NCBI RefSeq assembly: GCF_905163445.1 | Contig: NC_053200.1 | Location: 4,278,001-4,342,000, forward strand | Length of the DNA stretch: 64,000 nt | Source of the DNA: Pararge aegeria | Taxonomy: Eukaryota; Arthropoda; Insecta; Lepidoptera; Nymphalidae | Direction of reading: 5' to 3' | Part shown: in pieces, positions 24,001 to 33,295 of the stretch | Position numbering within the stretch: the first letter of the stretch is position 1 | How the letters are laid out: every line of letters starts with the position of its first letter | The notes under the pieces: generated by a model | Seen by the model: the letters and a program-made list of their open reading frames with translations, nothing else | Databases searched by the model: none | What the model was told of the DNA's origin: nothing | Made by a program: the position numbers and the translations under genes

Positions 24001-27000
24001 AAATTTGAAAAAAAAAACTAACCGACAAATCGTTTACTTCTAATTATTTTAGTAATTGCATAAATTTCTCATAAGATTTTATTGAAAACTATTCTAAATG
24101 AAAGAAATTATTGAAATAACACAAAAATATACTCACTGTGTCCAGTAATTACAAAAAATCAAACACTTAGTTCTCAACGAAGTCGAGTATTCAGTGACAC
24201 GAATGAACAAGTTTCTGAACTAAAGACAGGTATAAGAGAATTTGGTACATTCATTCATTCAAGGACGCAAGCGATTTTGACACTTCTGCATCGTTTTTAT
24301 GAGAGAAAATTATAAAAAATTGTCTGCTGGTCGGAGAGCGTGGATCCACGTTCCGGCAGATAACTGCTTTGCGCTGATCCACGTTCAGGCATACCAGAGG
24401 TTAATAAGTTTATTATAAATAAATAATTTTATCATGAATGGGTAATTTTTCATTTTATACAATGCAGAATGCAGATCCCTATGTATAAGAATAATAAAAA
24501 AAACATTATTAATTTTAAATAAATTTTAATCAAGCCCGTAGAGGTTTCTTTTACATATAAATTCCGCCTTTCTGATGGTAAATTTAATATTTTTTTCAGT
24601 TGCTGTTGCGCATCAAGAAAATTCGAGCACACAATATCCGAGGCAAGTTGAGCATGAGCACCTTCAGAAACAGGGAGATACCACTACTACTACTGATTAT
24701 TCATCTATGGAGAGCTATAAGACCATTTCTGATCTAGAAAAAATAATACAAGACAAAAATAGGACAATAACCACCCTACAAAATGATATCACATACCTTA
24801 AATCTCTAGTAGCTGATTCGGAAAACAAATACCTGGACGTAGCCAAGGATCTGGATATGAGCAAGGAAAACTGCCAACAGCTGTCCAGTCAACTAAAAAA
24901 AATCGTTTACCAGAAGAATGAAGAAATCGCGGATCTCAAAAGGCAAGTCATAAAAATGAGCGCAACAGAAAACCGTGCGTCACAAATAATCAAAGTATCC
25001 GCTAAATACCAAGCTATTATATTGAAGAGGATCGCAGAAATAAAGTCTAATACGGTATTAAAGGAATTGACGAATTTTGGGAATACTAATTGCGACAGCG
25101 ATCTACGAAAGAGCCTGACTGCAGGAACGATAACTATGGAAGATCTCGAGAACTTCCTCGAAACAACCGAGAGGCACATACGACGTTGCTCCGAAAAGCA
25201 GATCGCATTGCAAAAAGAGAGGGACAGACTGTTTGAAGTGAACAGGATAAATGAATCTGAAATAATAAACATGAGAAAGTTCCTAGCAGAGCTGTCGGTT
25301 AGCATCAAGACATTTAATTCAGTTCGGGAATTGTACACGCAAAGGTTGAGTCGAGTGGTTTCCGTACAAAGGACGGTCAGGCGGGAGATATTGAGCCTAG
25401 ATGGACGTATTACTGAAGCAGCCATGGGAAAACTGGAGAGGGGCTATTCTGCCGTAATGCAGGATTTGTCAGAGTGTGCAATGAACTTAGAAAGGTGGAT
25501 TGAACGCTGTGTGTCAAGGACGATATCTTCGGAGAAAATTAAGCAAGCCTTCACCTCTGAAGACGAGCGCGCGTCCCTCTCTTCTGCAAGTTTCCAGAAC
25601 GCTGGTCTCGATGTCCAGTTGGAAGAGTTACAGAACTCATTCCAGAAACTTCTGGTAGAAGTTGCGCGCGCACAAAACGAAGACGCGAAAGACGCCCAAT
25701 CCGTAACTGTTATGGAGGTTCGGGCGGAATACGAGGATAAACTCAACAGGATGAAGGCAAAAATGGTCAGTATTCTCCCCATACTGTTCTTGATCCTTGC
25801 CTATCAGGTTGTTTGGTGGTTCTACTTGCAAATGGACTATTGGTGATTGACGTATACCGTGTGGCTTTAGCTGTGATGATGACTTGTGAAGTCTTTATTT
25901 ATTAAATAAAGTATGTTTTAATGGATGCTTTTGTTTTATTTATTTGTTTTGCGAGTGTTCATTAAAACATAGGCTGTAGAATAGTAATATTGCTTTAACA
26001 ACAAACGTATACAGAAAAGGTAATTCGTGTTTTTTATACGATAAAAAGCATGTCTCAATGTTTTAAAAATGCATGCCTGCTTAATTTTTTCTTTTATTAT
26101 TAAGCATGTTTTGTTTCGGACATGGCTTGGTTATAAAGAATTTAAGTTGATTAAAAAGTATTTAAATTTTGCCTCACAATATATAATACTTTCAGAAACA
26201 ATTGTACCTAGAGCAAATAGCGTTATTCAAGGAGAAACAGAACGACGAGATAATCAGGTTGGAGACGGAGTTAAAGAATACCCGGAACAAATTGCAAGAA
26301 TGCGAGAAACACATCAAGTCTTTGACTACTGAGCTTTGGAACATTGGGGAAAAGTACGTTATGCAGAAAGACGAAGCGGATTGGTTGAGGAAGAAACAAC
26401 AATCGGGATCCCTTATGTCCTTGCAGCATGTGCATTCGGTACGTATTTTTCATATTATCTCAGATCTTGGGAGTTGTAGCCCGGTTTTTTCTAGTGACCT
26501 TGACAGGCATCTAAGCTTATGAAATTTAAGTTTAATTTGCTTTACTCCGCGAAAAGCATGTATGTCTGTGTAATTTTAAATTTCTTCTTGATACTCCACA
26601 CCAAACAGATCTTCGACAATGTACTTTCTAAGCACGTTTTGCTCCGAAACCGGACTTTACAATTAATAATTGTTAAGGTGTGGAGTATAAAGATTAGACA
26701 GCCGGTTAGCGCAGTGGGCAGCGACGCTGCTTTCTGATTCCAAGGCTGTGGTTTCGATTCCCACAGCTGGTAAATGTTTGTGTGGTGAACTTTTTCAGTG
26801 TCTGGGTGTTTATCTGTACGTTAAAAAATGTTCATCAGCTATCTTAGTAACACAAGTTACGCTTACTTTGGGGCTAGATGGCGATGTGTGTATTGTCGTA
26901 GTAAAAAAAAAAAAAAAAAGATTACCATCTACTGCGCTCACCGTCTACGTCAGCGTGATGATTATGGGCAAATTTATTAATTCATAATAATATAGTATTT

Positions 27001-30000
27001 GTAAGGGAACAGGCGACTTACAAGACATGGTCGTAAATTAGTGTCAACTGCATATTGTCTGCGAAAGGTCAGAAGTCATTTGTGGGATTGAGTATACGCT
27101 TTTATAATATGATTCCTAAGGTGATTTTGGACCTACCAATGCATGAGTTTAAAGAATATGTTAAAATACATTTATTACAGCGAGGTTACTATACAATTAA
27201 TGAATTTCTTAATGACAAGGTTGCTTGGAAGCATCCGTCTTCGCTTTCATCTCTCACAAGATAGAAAAGTGAATGTTAAAATGTAAATTGATGATGTTGG
27301 AAAAGAACAACTGCTGAGTTTCTCGCCGGCTTCTTCTCTGTAGAATCTGCCTTCCGAACCAGGGTAACAAACAGACATACTTGACGTTGCAAAAGTGCTA
27401 AAATTAGGCCTACTTAAAATAAATTAATTTAAAATTTTGAAACCCTTCCCTTAGGACCGGCACAATTAAATGGTTCTTCTACAAATCTCTTTTGATTTAA
27501 TCACGAAATATAATCTCAGCAGGGCTAGCACGGGCGGGAGATAAAAATTATATCCCCCGATTACATCCCCTGGCAAGGGATATAATTAACGTGTCCACCT
27601 GCGTAATCACTGGAACATGGAATAGGAGAAGTTTACCCCCGTTTATTAATACACATATAGTATTTGGATATTTTATCCACATGTGCGCCAGTGCTCTGAG
27701 AGTTTATAAAGCTGTGGGAGAAGATAAATTTATATCCTTTCCCCGGGGATATAATTGTCTCCTGCCCATGTCTAGCCGGGCTGATAAGGTCATCGTCATC
27801 AATAGTCTATAGCAGTCCACTGCTGGACTAAAGACATCCTCAACTGGAGGGTTTGCCCGTAATCATCACGCTGGGCGGACGAGTTAGTTATCGCAGTAGG
27901 CGGTAGTAGTAGCACAGAGGACTCTGCTAATCGTTCTCCGCTGTCAGATAGAAGAATCAGTTCTACCAACTTAATAAATGAGATACAAAGCGAAAGTCGC
28001 GTGGTTAAGGAGAACATCCTGGCTGAAGTACCTGCAGGGATGAAAGAACTCCGCCACTTTACAGAGCTGCTGTATCCTAAGTTCAAGTTGCCAGAATGAT
28101 CGTCGAACTTCGTTATAAAAGGCCTTTTAAAAATATGCAAAAGCTTAGAAGTGGCAATGGGCGCAGCACATAGCTCGGAGAACTGATGGATGTACAGAGG
28201 ACGATGTAGTCCGTTCTGCGTTGTATTCCCTAAGTCGCCTCGTACATAACCCGAGGGAAGAGCAGGGTTGGTGATAACTGTATTCTGATCTGCCGTCACC
28301 ACACCGCACGTCTAAAGGTCATCGTGATATAATTATAGTTATATTTCAGTCAGGCCTAGTCCCTCCGCAAAGGGAGCGCGGACGTCCCTCCGACACACAC
28401 TCCCTACGCTCGCTGCCCGTCAACACTAATAATAACACGAAAGGTGAGTCTAATGATATTATTTTCTGACTTTTTTTATTCTATTACAAGTTCGCCCTTG
28501 ACTACACTTTTTTTTTTTTTTTTTTTTCATGTGACCCTTCACTACCCTAACTTAATCCATACCCCTGATCGGTTTCTTCGCGGCTTACCGGAATAAGTAA
28601 GGTGCGGTCAATTTATCAGTTAAAAAAGAGATTACGGTTCCTTAACTTTGTAGATTAGGTTAGGTTATTTTAGTAGTTAAAACATATTTTTTTTGTTTTT
28701 ATGGAAAACTAAAATTAATATTTATAAAAGATTAAAATGTTATTCACCCCTTTACTAGGTGAACGACCTGTCATTGCTTAAGTATAGTTCAACGGGTACA
28801 TACCACAATATTTGTCTTTTGTCTTTTTTGCAACTGGGTCGAAATATCGATATGCACTCGTTGAACTTATTTAAGAAATGTTGATTAACCGCGAAAATCT
28901 TAGTTTAAAATCATTGACCTGTCATTGATTGTTTACATTTCGCCTGCGGAAAATTTGGCCGCACTTTAACAGCACAGCCGGAGCCTATCAGTAAACCAAA
29001 CCACAGAAATTAGGAAATTGTGTTAGACTGCTTACATGCTACATGCATGAGTTATTAACAAAATTATAATTTTCTTGTTTGTTACAATGTAGGATTATAA
29101 TCGACATCATCATATTAACCCATTGCCGGCTCACTACAGACACGGGTCTCCCCCCACCATCCCACCATGAGAAGGGTTTTGGGCCGTGGTCCAACAGGCT
29201 AGCCCAGTCGGGTGGACTCCACACGCCTTTGAGAATATTATGGAGAACTCTTAGGCTTGCAGGTTTCCTCACGATGTATTCCTTCACTGTTGTAGCAAGG
29301 GATATTTTAACTAAAAGCGCACTTAACTTAGAAAGTTAGGAATAGTTGCTGGTGAAGCCGAAGTCCTAACCTCTAGTCTATTCCCTCTCCATGTTAATAA
29401 AATATATTGTTAAATAAATAAAGGAGAATGCCGGAACACGGTTTCGTTTGGTGCCTCAATCAAATTGGTATCGAAAATTAAGGTTTTATTTTTAAATAAA
29501 AACCTCTAAAATCCGAAGCCGAAGCGAATAAATTAGTGCTTCTTTTATTTCCGTCTTATTGTTTATATTTACATAAAAAAAAACGAAATGACGGCCGAGT
29601 GGCGCAGTGGGCAGCGACCCCGCTTTCTGAGTCCAAGGCCGTGGGTTCGATTCCCACAACTGTAGAGTGTTTGTGTGATGAACATGAATGTTTTTCGGTG
29701 TCTGGGTGTTCATCTGTATATTATAAGTATTTATGTGTATTATATTCATAAAAAAATATTCATCAGCTATCTCAGTACCCATAACACAAGCTACGCTTAC
29801 TTTGGGGCTAGATAGCTATGTGTGTATTGTCGTAGTACATTTATTTATTTATTATATATTATCAAAAAAAATCAAAAGAGGTAGGTCACATGTGTACGTT
29901 AAAACAATGAAAAACGAAAAATACATATTTTGAACAGTACCATCAATAGGTAGGTACAATAATCGCATGAGTCTAAGATAACCTTAATTCACGTACTTCA

Positions 30001-33000
30001 TTTGCTTGTAACTCTGAAATCCGGTGAACTAGAATTTAATGTTTTTGGTAATGTACTGTAATTATTAAACCCTATTAATTGATATAAATTCCATGAAGGC
30101 ACCTTACAAGTATTATGTGAAACCAAATCCCATACTACGTCCGGCATTCTCCTTTAATAGTATACTGTTAAATCAAATTATATCAAATCGAGCAGCCGAT
30201 GCGCTAAAAAGGCCCTTATCAACCCTCCTCCTTTAACTTATGATATAAAACAGAAGGTCGCGGCTTACACATGTCGGACGAGGAGGGTGAGGTGTTTGAC
30301 AATCGCTGTCTGCGGGAGCTGGCAGTCACGCCGCGCCGTGAGAGTGCGGTCCCGCCCGGGCAGCGAATCTCGGAACTACGGTACAGGAACTCCCTGTGCC
30401 CACCGCACCTGAAAAGCTCCTACCCTGCCGAGACGCAATTCGCGCCCGCCATACAAGAAGAGGACATTAAGGTGAGAACTTACAGCCGTCACGAGCACGA
30501 GTTTAAATAAAAAAGAAACAAACTTTGTTTTTTTTTTTAATTTTTATTCCACTACCAGTTATCGAAAGTACGATGGGCATGACAAATCGATGAAATTTAT
30601 GACGCTAATACGACATATAAAATAAGAACGAATAATATAGAAATATAATAAAATCCCTATTACTCTGTTAGAAATTCATAAATTTATTAAAAATAATAAT
30701 TGTAAACGTCAAACAAATTTCTTTTTACGGCAATTAATTATAAAAATCTATTTTGTCCACCACTCTCTTTATCGGTTAAAAAAACAAAAAAAAATGAAAT
30801 AGGCAAATGTTATTGAAAACAATGTTAATGCGGTGCATGTAAGAAATACCTACGCCAAGTGCGCGTAACGAGGCGCGGCGGCGGGCGCACAATAACTGTT
30901 TCAGTCCCGCACCATCAAACTAGCGGACCCGCGCAACTTACAAAACTTAAAAAAATACCATACTCCCTAACAGGATAGCACGCTCTACCATCTTAGACTG
31001 CATCATCACTTACCACCAGGTGAGATTGCTGTTAAGGGCTAACTTAGTGTAATAAAAAAAACCACTGCGCCAGAAAGGTTGTCATAATGTTATAGGATTA
31101 AGGATATTGATGTTATTTAAAGGCATTGTTTTGTTTATTTCAGTGTGCCGGTAGCACGAGTATGTCGCTCGGTGGGAGACAAAGGAAAGAGGTTGGGATT
31201 ATCGCCTACAAGAAGCCAGGACCGCCCACCCCTAGCAAGCAAGCTGGGCGACTGTCTGCCACGGTAAATTCATATTGATTTTTATTAAAGCAGGCATTCC
31301 TGCGTGAAAAATTGAAGAAAAAGGTATACTTACGGTAGCTTCACAATGTTCTATATATATATATATATATATATAAAAGAGAAAGTGTGTGGGTATGTTC
31401 CGTATAGGCTCCGAAACGGCTGGACCGATTTCAATGAAACTTTCAGGGAATCTCCGGATTGACCTGGCGAGTAATCCTGTAAAGTTTGGTGACGATGGGA
31501 GCACTCCTATTGAACTGTCAAATACAGCTTTTATTTACTATGATGATATTCTATTGTTGGGTGTACATGGGTGTAGATGATGAACTTCACCCGCTCGAGT
31601 AGAGAATAGAAGAGAATGAATACGGAGAGAAATAAATGATTTAATATATTATGAGACTTAAATTAAAAAATTAATGATAAAAGTTTATTGTTTAAATAAA
31701 ATAAAAGCAAAATCTAGCCCGGCGAAGCGGGCTGGGTACGCTAGTAATATATATATTGTGACTCTGCAGAGTGCTCTTCACGAACATCATTTTACAGTTT
31801 GCAAACTTAAAAATTTTCTTTCTTGTGGGGGATGAGATCTGAACCTGCTTCCAAGCAGCCTTGTCGTTAAGAAATTTATCAATTGTACAGTAACCACGAT
31901 TTATAAAATGTGTTTTAACACATTGTTAAAACTTTTGCATTCATCATCATAATTATATCAACCCATTAATGGCCCACTACAGGGCACGGGTCTCCTCCCA
32001 CATTGAAGAGGGGTTAATTCCGTAACCCACCACGCTGGCCCAGTGCGGTTTGGTGGACTTAACATACCTTTGAGAACAGTATGGAGAACTCTCGGGCAAG
32101 TAGGTTTCCTCGCGATGTTTTTCTTGACCGTTGAAGCAAGTGATATTTTGATTGCTTGAAACGCCCTACGTTAAAATGAAGTTGAAGTCCGGCTATCACC
32201 GCTTCCGTCCTTCCATCAATTATTAAGTATATATAAAACAAACCATCAGGTGTAATTGCAATCAAGGGCTGCTAACAGGGTCTATAAAAAACTTAACATT
32301 TTTTAAACCATTAATACTAATGTAGTTATTTCCTTTGTGCACAGGATTCCGAACTACGTGAATCTTTACGCATCGAAGTCGACCCGTCCGCTTCCCGCAA
32401 GACTAGCACGCCGTCCAGAATCCGCTCGCTTTTCCGCTCCGCCAAGAATGACACCACTGAAGTAAGTTTGACGGTCGATTGGCGCAGCGGGCAGCGACCC
32501 TGCTTTCCAAGTCGAAGGCTGTGGGTTCGATTACTACAACTGGAAAATGTTTGATGAAATTAAATGTTTTTCAGTGTCCGGGTGTTTATATCTGTAAACA
32601 CATTAAGTTTAAAGTTGTTACTGAGTCTTTGTTTTGTTTTTTTTTATTCCACTACAAGTTAGCCCTTGTTGCAATCTCCAAAGGCTCAATGGTTGGAAAC
32701 AAAAACCTACGAAGAAACGAAAGCCTACGAAAACGAGAAATCTCTACTAGAGAACCCATTCAAATTGATTTAAAAGTATTTTTACATAAGTCAATTTAAT
32801 AAATAAATAATAATTCAAAGAATAAATAATAAGTAAAATTAATAAATAAATAATAACTATTACATAAGCACACACTCACAAACATACACACACACTCCAC
32901 AAGTTTGCATGCAAGCATAAAAAAAAAGGAAAAAAAATTTGAATAATATACAGGTGAATTAGGAAAATTAGCTCAATGTGTGTACACATTTTGTTATAGA

Positions 33001-33295
33001 AGAGCGAGACCTCCTGGTACAAGTATTTTATATGCTTAGAAGGAGATCTCAGCGTAATAATTAAGTTATGAATGAAATTGTTAATGAAATAAAATTTATT
33101 ATTATATTATTAATCTCGCCTGGTGGTCACTGGCTAACCTGTTAGAAAATTTGGTAGTCATCTGTCATAACCCTAATCGGTTAACTTTATAAATCTATAC
33201 CTTTTATAAAGAAGAAAAATCAAAATAAAATGTTTTTGTTTTAACAGGGTACACCGCGCAGTAGAAGATTAAGCAATATATTCAGAAAGAAGTAA
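3005..33295 (+). CDS. mud: NuMA/Mud-type spindle-orientation coiled-coil protein (mushroom body defect)
   Basis: Twenty-one exons keep one frame: 3005-3040, 3828-4218, 8002-8187, 9155-9366, 9870-10095, 10357-10457, 10554-12201, 12289-12744, 12867-14153, 14710-15054, 16191-16520, 17408-17875, 18497-18877, 19306-19746, 24600-25765, 26196-26438, 28350-28443, 30254-30471, 31144-31263, 32345-32461, 33248-33295. Product about 2837 residues (human NuMA 2115). Residues 1-142 look like the NuMA Hook-like domain (W-I-N near the start; an LLLYF helix as in NuMA LLLYH). Residues about 150-2640 are heptad-rich coiled coil, with a less repetitive island around 2310-2450. Residues about 2708-2731 carry the LGN/Pins-binding signature RISEL-RN-CPPHLK-YPAE, nearly identical to human NuMA. 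The tail is basic, Ser/Arg-rich and ends FRKK. Family knowledge: NuMA/Mud links cortical Pins/LGN to dynein and orients the spindle. The 12-codon first exon is the weakest call; ATG 3858 is the alternative start. Extra small exons cannot be excluded in the large introns. Confidence 0.9.
3344..3475 (-). repeat. Retroposon with conserved stem-loop (family H), copy 1
   Basis: A T-rich start (a reversed poly-A) is followed by TTTATTTGTACACCAC, then GGCCTTATCGCTAAGTAG and CGATCTCTGCCAGGCAACC. The palindromic core ATCGCTAAGTAGCGAT is kept in three copies in this window (also 5013-5291 and 62270-62412). It lies in the first mud intron. Confidence 0.65.
4871..5419 (+). repeat. SINE family A interrupted by a family H insertion
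   Basis: The SINE head and middle run 4871-5012 (GGCGCAGTGGG A box, GGTTTGATTCCCACAAC B box) and the SINE tail resumes at about 5292-5419. The intervening 279 bp (5013-5291) is a family H retroposon with the GGCCTTATCGCTACATAGCGAT hairpin and an AT-dinucleotide run at about 5212-5254. A short TATTTAT repeat at the junctions could be its target-site duplication. It lies in the second mud intron. Confidence 0.7.
5427..5616 (-). repeat. SINE family A, minus orientation, inverted partner of 4871-5419
   Basis: On the reverse strand it reads from the tRNA-like head (GCCGATTGGCGCAGTGGGCA) to the GTACCCATAACTCAAAC tail. The tail shares the unusual AACTCAAAC variant with the neighbouring plus-strand copy, forming an inverted repeat of about 27 bp (5338-5364 against 5425-5452). 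Confidence 0.75.
6070..6160 (+). repeat. tRNA-like SINE head, family D
   Basis: TTGTTAGTCTAGTGGTAAGC resembles a tRNA A box. GGGTTCGGATCCC 35 bp later resembles a B box. There is no CCA end or closed acceptor stem that I can pair, so this is a SINE head and not a tRNA gene. Confidence 0.5.
6603..6875 (+). repeat. tRNA-derived SINE, family C, plus orientation
   Basis: A tRNA-like head (TATCCGCAGTGGTTAGAAC, then GAGAGTTCGTATCC) is followed by GGTGAAGGAAAACGTCGTG, a GTGTGGAGTCCACCAATCCG box and GAGACCCGTGCCC. The same order is found, reversed, at 20212-20520, 29100-29390 and 31935-32205. Confidence 0.65.
7360..7690. repeat. Dispersed non-LTR retrotransposon remnants
   Basis: The stretch begins with a TCAAGTAGGCCTACTGTAA piece shared with 34799-35020 and 51471-51570. 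It continues with a block (GCAAGGAACAC..GTTGCTTAGCGGCAGAAATAAGCATGGTGG) that recurs at 43660-43850. The open frames here carry no conserved domain that I recognise. Confidence 0.45.
8225..8600. repeat. Intronic dispersed repeat, family E, copy 1
   Basis: A block of about 370 bp: TGTTGAAGGGTGCATAA, AGCATATATATTTTTCC, GACAACCCTATTGAAGATAAA, AAGTCTCAGAGACAGT, ATGTACCTCTAAAG. Copies recur in the same order at 15355-16170 and 58675-59040. It lies just after the third coding exon of mud. Confidence 0.7.
8862..9033 (+). repeat. Fragment of the GGGCTAGCACGGGC foldback MITE family
   Basis: ATATCC..GACAAGGGATAAAATATAC, CGTCCACGGCAAAAGGAGAAG and ACTGTGGGAGACGATAAA match the interior of the complete copy at 27518-27783. 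The termini are eroded. Confidence 0.55.
11535..12086 (+). repeat. In-frame tandem duplication inside the mud coiled coil (2 x 276 bp)
   Basis: Two adjacent 276 bp units (11535-11810 and 11811-12086) encode 92-residue segments. Both start LN-x4-(T)LK and share VEQSLFSERKV, CE(D/E)LN, and CREKDKVID at matching positions. The rest has diverged, so it is an old duplication within one exon. The 92-residue step is not a multiple of 7, so the heptad register must shift or break once. Confidence 0.8.
15355..16170. repeat. Intronic dispersed repeat, family E, copy 2, split by a MITE
   Basis: The same block order as 8225-8600, interrupted at the CTCTAAA position by the hAT-type MITE at 15695-16113. 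This nesting shows that family E is older than the MITE. Confidence 0.7.
15695..16113. mobile_element. hAT-type MITE with 8 bp target duplication
   Basis: The ends are inverted repeats TATGGAGGGTAGAGGTAAGG, and the similarity continues with gaps to the ..AAAAAGTGTC region (about 60 bp). It is flanked on both sides by the identical 8 bp CTCTAAAC (15687-15694 and 16114-16121), the hAT target length. There is no coding capacity. It sits in the intron between the exons ending 15054 and starting 16191, about 80 bp upstream of the acceptor. Confidence 0.85.
16593..16820 (+). repeat. tRNA-derived SINE family A
   Basis: GACGGCCGTTTGGCGCAG head, GGGTTCGATTCCCACAAC B box, TTTTTCAGTGTCTGGGTG middle and a TTTGGGGCTAGATGGCG tail. 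The ATTATATTCATAAAAATATTC segment is deleted. It starts about 70 bp after the donor of the mud exon ending at 16520. Confidence 0.85.
20212..20520 (-). repeat. SINE family C nested inside the piggyBac element
   Basis: Reading on the reverse strand, the tRNA-like head (GGCCTAGCGGTAGAGCGCTC, then GGTTCAAATCCCGGCG) is followed by GGTGAAGGAAAACATCGTGA, GGAAACC and TCCACC blocks. It lies just 3' of the transposase stop codon, so it arrived after or was carried with the element. Confidence 0.75.
20540..23191 (-). CDS. piggyBac-family transposase, four exons
   Basis: The exons on the minus strand are 23191-23039, 22833-22600, 22516-22415 and 22258-20540, all joined in phase 0, giving 735 residues. 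The last exon holds the whole DDE_Tnp_1_7 region. The three catalytic aspartates are visible in (A)ISIDES, LYMDNFF and YMGGVDLKDQ, at residues 388, 470 and 574 of the full model. A Cys-rich C-terminal finger follows (CVQC, CSQC, CVGQC), as in other piggyBac transposases. Family function: precise cut-and-paste at TTAA. The N-terminal 176 residues are acidic, rich in Ser/Pro and not recognised. Exon 2 contains a diverged tandem repeat of about 41 residues. Without splicing, the last exon alone has no clear initiating ATG at its start, which supports the upstream exons. No stop or frameshift is seen, so the gene looks intact. Confidence 0.88.
23397..23687 (-). CDS. Small Cys/His-rich ORF inside the piggyBac element, function unknown
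   Basis: A 96-residue ORF starting at ATG 23687, in the same orientation as the transposase and 205 bp upstream of its first exon. It has CLC near residue 18, CFIC near 40, a lone Cys near 54, then H-x3-H..CRNC near 72 and CNIC four residues from the end. These paired Cys/His motifs look like a zinc-binding fold such as a short RING- or FYVE-like finger, but I cannot assign a family. An in-frame stop separates it from the transposase. It may be an accessory protein of the element, a leader ORF, or an exon of a longer unspliced product. That it is coding is inferred from the Cys pattern, not proven. Confidence 0.45.
   Translation of the reverse strand: MVVYLDVDKYLNKGDYCLCLREAIWPWKETHFIKLSACFICKKRTNSKMPRHLCLRTDKKSTFKMILHAKHFWCRNCMFAIYEHYTNDECNICADF
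26505..26660. repeat. Half copy of the TTTGCTATACTCC foldback family
   Basis: TTAAGTTTAATTTGCTTTAC, TACTCCACACCAAACAGATC and CACGTTTTGCTCCGAAAC match the left arm of the palindromic copy at 54265-54590. Confidence 0.5.
26697..26919 (+). repeat. tRNA-derived SINE family A
   Basis: GACAGCCGGTTAGCGCAGTG head, GGTTTCGATTCCCACAGC B box, CAGTGTCTGGGTG middle, a CTTTGGGGCTAGATGGCG tail and a terminal A-run of about 17. It lies in the intron after the mud exon ending at 26438. Confidence 0.85.
27055..27430 (+). pseudogene. 5'-truncated non-LTR retrotransposon, last part of the RT ORF plus 3' UTR
   Basis: About 69 codons in frame (27055-27264) give the typical C-terminal tail of jockey/CR1-like reverse transcriptase ORFs: RFYNMIPKVI, FKEYVKIHLL and GYYTINEFLND, ending in a stop. 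The 3' UTR GAAAAGAACAACTGCTGAGT, GCCGGCTTCTTCTCTG and AGGCCTACTTAAAATAA follows. The same 3' UTR occurs alone at 34799-35020 (reverse) and 51471-51570. Everything upstream of the last RT segment is missing, as is usual for 5'-truncated LINE copies. It lies in the mud intron between 26438 and 28350. The clade call is only family-level. Confidence 0.65.
27518..27783. mobile_element. Foldback MITE with GGGCTAGCACGGGC-type termini
   Basis: The left end AGGGCTAGCACGGGCGGGAG is inverted at the right end (CTCCTGCCCATGTCTAGCC on the plus strand). The pairing continues inward through ATATCCCC. About 266 bp with no coding capacity. Related pieces are at 8862-9033 and 63165-63625. Confidence 0.7.
29100..29390 (-). 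repeat. SINE family C
   Basis: CATCATATTAACCCATTGCC, CACTACAGACACGGGTCTCC, GTGGACTCCACACGCC, GGTTTCCTCACGATG and CCTTCACTGTT appear in the order known from the other family C copies. It lies in the intron before the Pins-binding exon of mud. Confidence 0.65.
29590..29856 (+). repeat. tRNA-derived SINE family A, near-complete
   Basis: The best-preserved copy: GACGGCCGAGTGGCGCAGTG head, GGGTTCGATTCCCACAAC B box, GTTTTTCGGTGTCTGGGTG, TATTATATTCATAAAAAAAT, TACGCTTACTTTGGGGC and a TTTATTTATT tail. It lies in the mud intron preceding 30254. Confidence 0.9.
30958..31062 (+). repeat. SINE family B fragment
   Basis: CTTAGACTGCATCATCACTT, ACCACCAGGTGAGATTGC and AAGGGCTAACTTAGTGTAAT are the reverse of the tail seen at 35271-35580. 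It lies about 80 bp upstream of the mud exon at 31144. Confidence 0.65.
31350..31744 (+). mobile_element. Non-autonomous Helitron-like element
   Basis: It opens with TC and a TA-dinucleotide run, followed by AGAGAAAGTGTGTGGGTATG. It closes with the GC-rich hairpin GCCCGGCGAAGCGGGC, then TGGGTACG and a CTAG terminus followed by T. There is no inverted terminal repeat and no target duplication, as expected for the superfamily. It is about 395 bp, with no replication-helicase coding capacity. The left edge is uncertain because of the microsatellite. It lies in a mud intron. Confidence 0.6.
31935..32205 (-). repeat. SINE family C
   Basis: CATTCATCATCATAATTATA, CACTACAGGGCACGGGTCTC, GGTGGACTTAACATACC, GTAGGTTTCCTCGCGATG and TTGACCGTTGAAGCAAG follow the family C order. 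It lies in the mud intron before 32345. Confidence 0.65.
32470..32596 (+). repeat. 5' part of a SINE family A copy next to a mud splice donor
   Basis: GACGGTCGATTGGCGCAGCG head and GGGTTCGATTACTACAAC B box, then truncated after CCGGGTGTTTATATC. It begins eight bases after the donor GT at 32462-32463. Confidence 0.75.

Larger units (their letters stand above)
19908..24404 (-). mobile_element. piggyBac-like DNA transposon inserted in a mud intron
   Basis: TTAA at 19908-19911 and 24401-24404 bracket imperfect terminal inverted repeats (CCTTTGGTATGCCGGACG left; CCTCTGGTATGCCTGAACG on the reverse strand at the right). Subterminal palindromes around GGATCC occur near 19981-19998, 23831-23845 and 24340-24355. 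The element, about 4.5 kb, carries a spliced transposase gene and a second small ORF, both on the minus strand. A family C SINE is nested inside its left side. It lies between mud exons ending 19746 and starting 24600, in the opposite orientation to mud. The transposase frame is intact, but the two termini have diverged, so current mobility is uncertain. Confidence 0.92.

Noticed and set aside
24907..25425. 172-codon minus-strand frame.
   Set aside because: It is a shadow of the mud exon 24600-25765. There is no domain, and the plus-strand frame has splice support.
3858..26438. Myosin-like, CENP-E-like or golgin identity for the coiled-coil gene.
   Set aside because: There is no motor, kinase or GRIP domain. 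The C-terminal Pins-binding signature is specific for NuMA/Mud.
27799..28302. 167-codon minus-strand frame in a mud intron.
   Set aside because: No domain is recognised. The plus strand of the same region shows a repeat shared with 47717-47930, so this is repeat-derived.
29590..29660. tRNA gene suggested by the GGGTTCGATTCCCAC box.
   Set aside because: The A and B boxes belong to a SINE seen in many copies. No acceptor stem pairs, and the SINE body follows.
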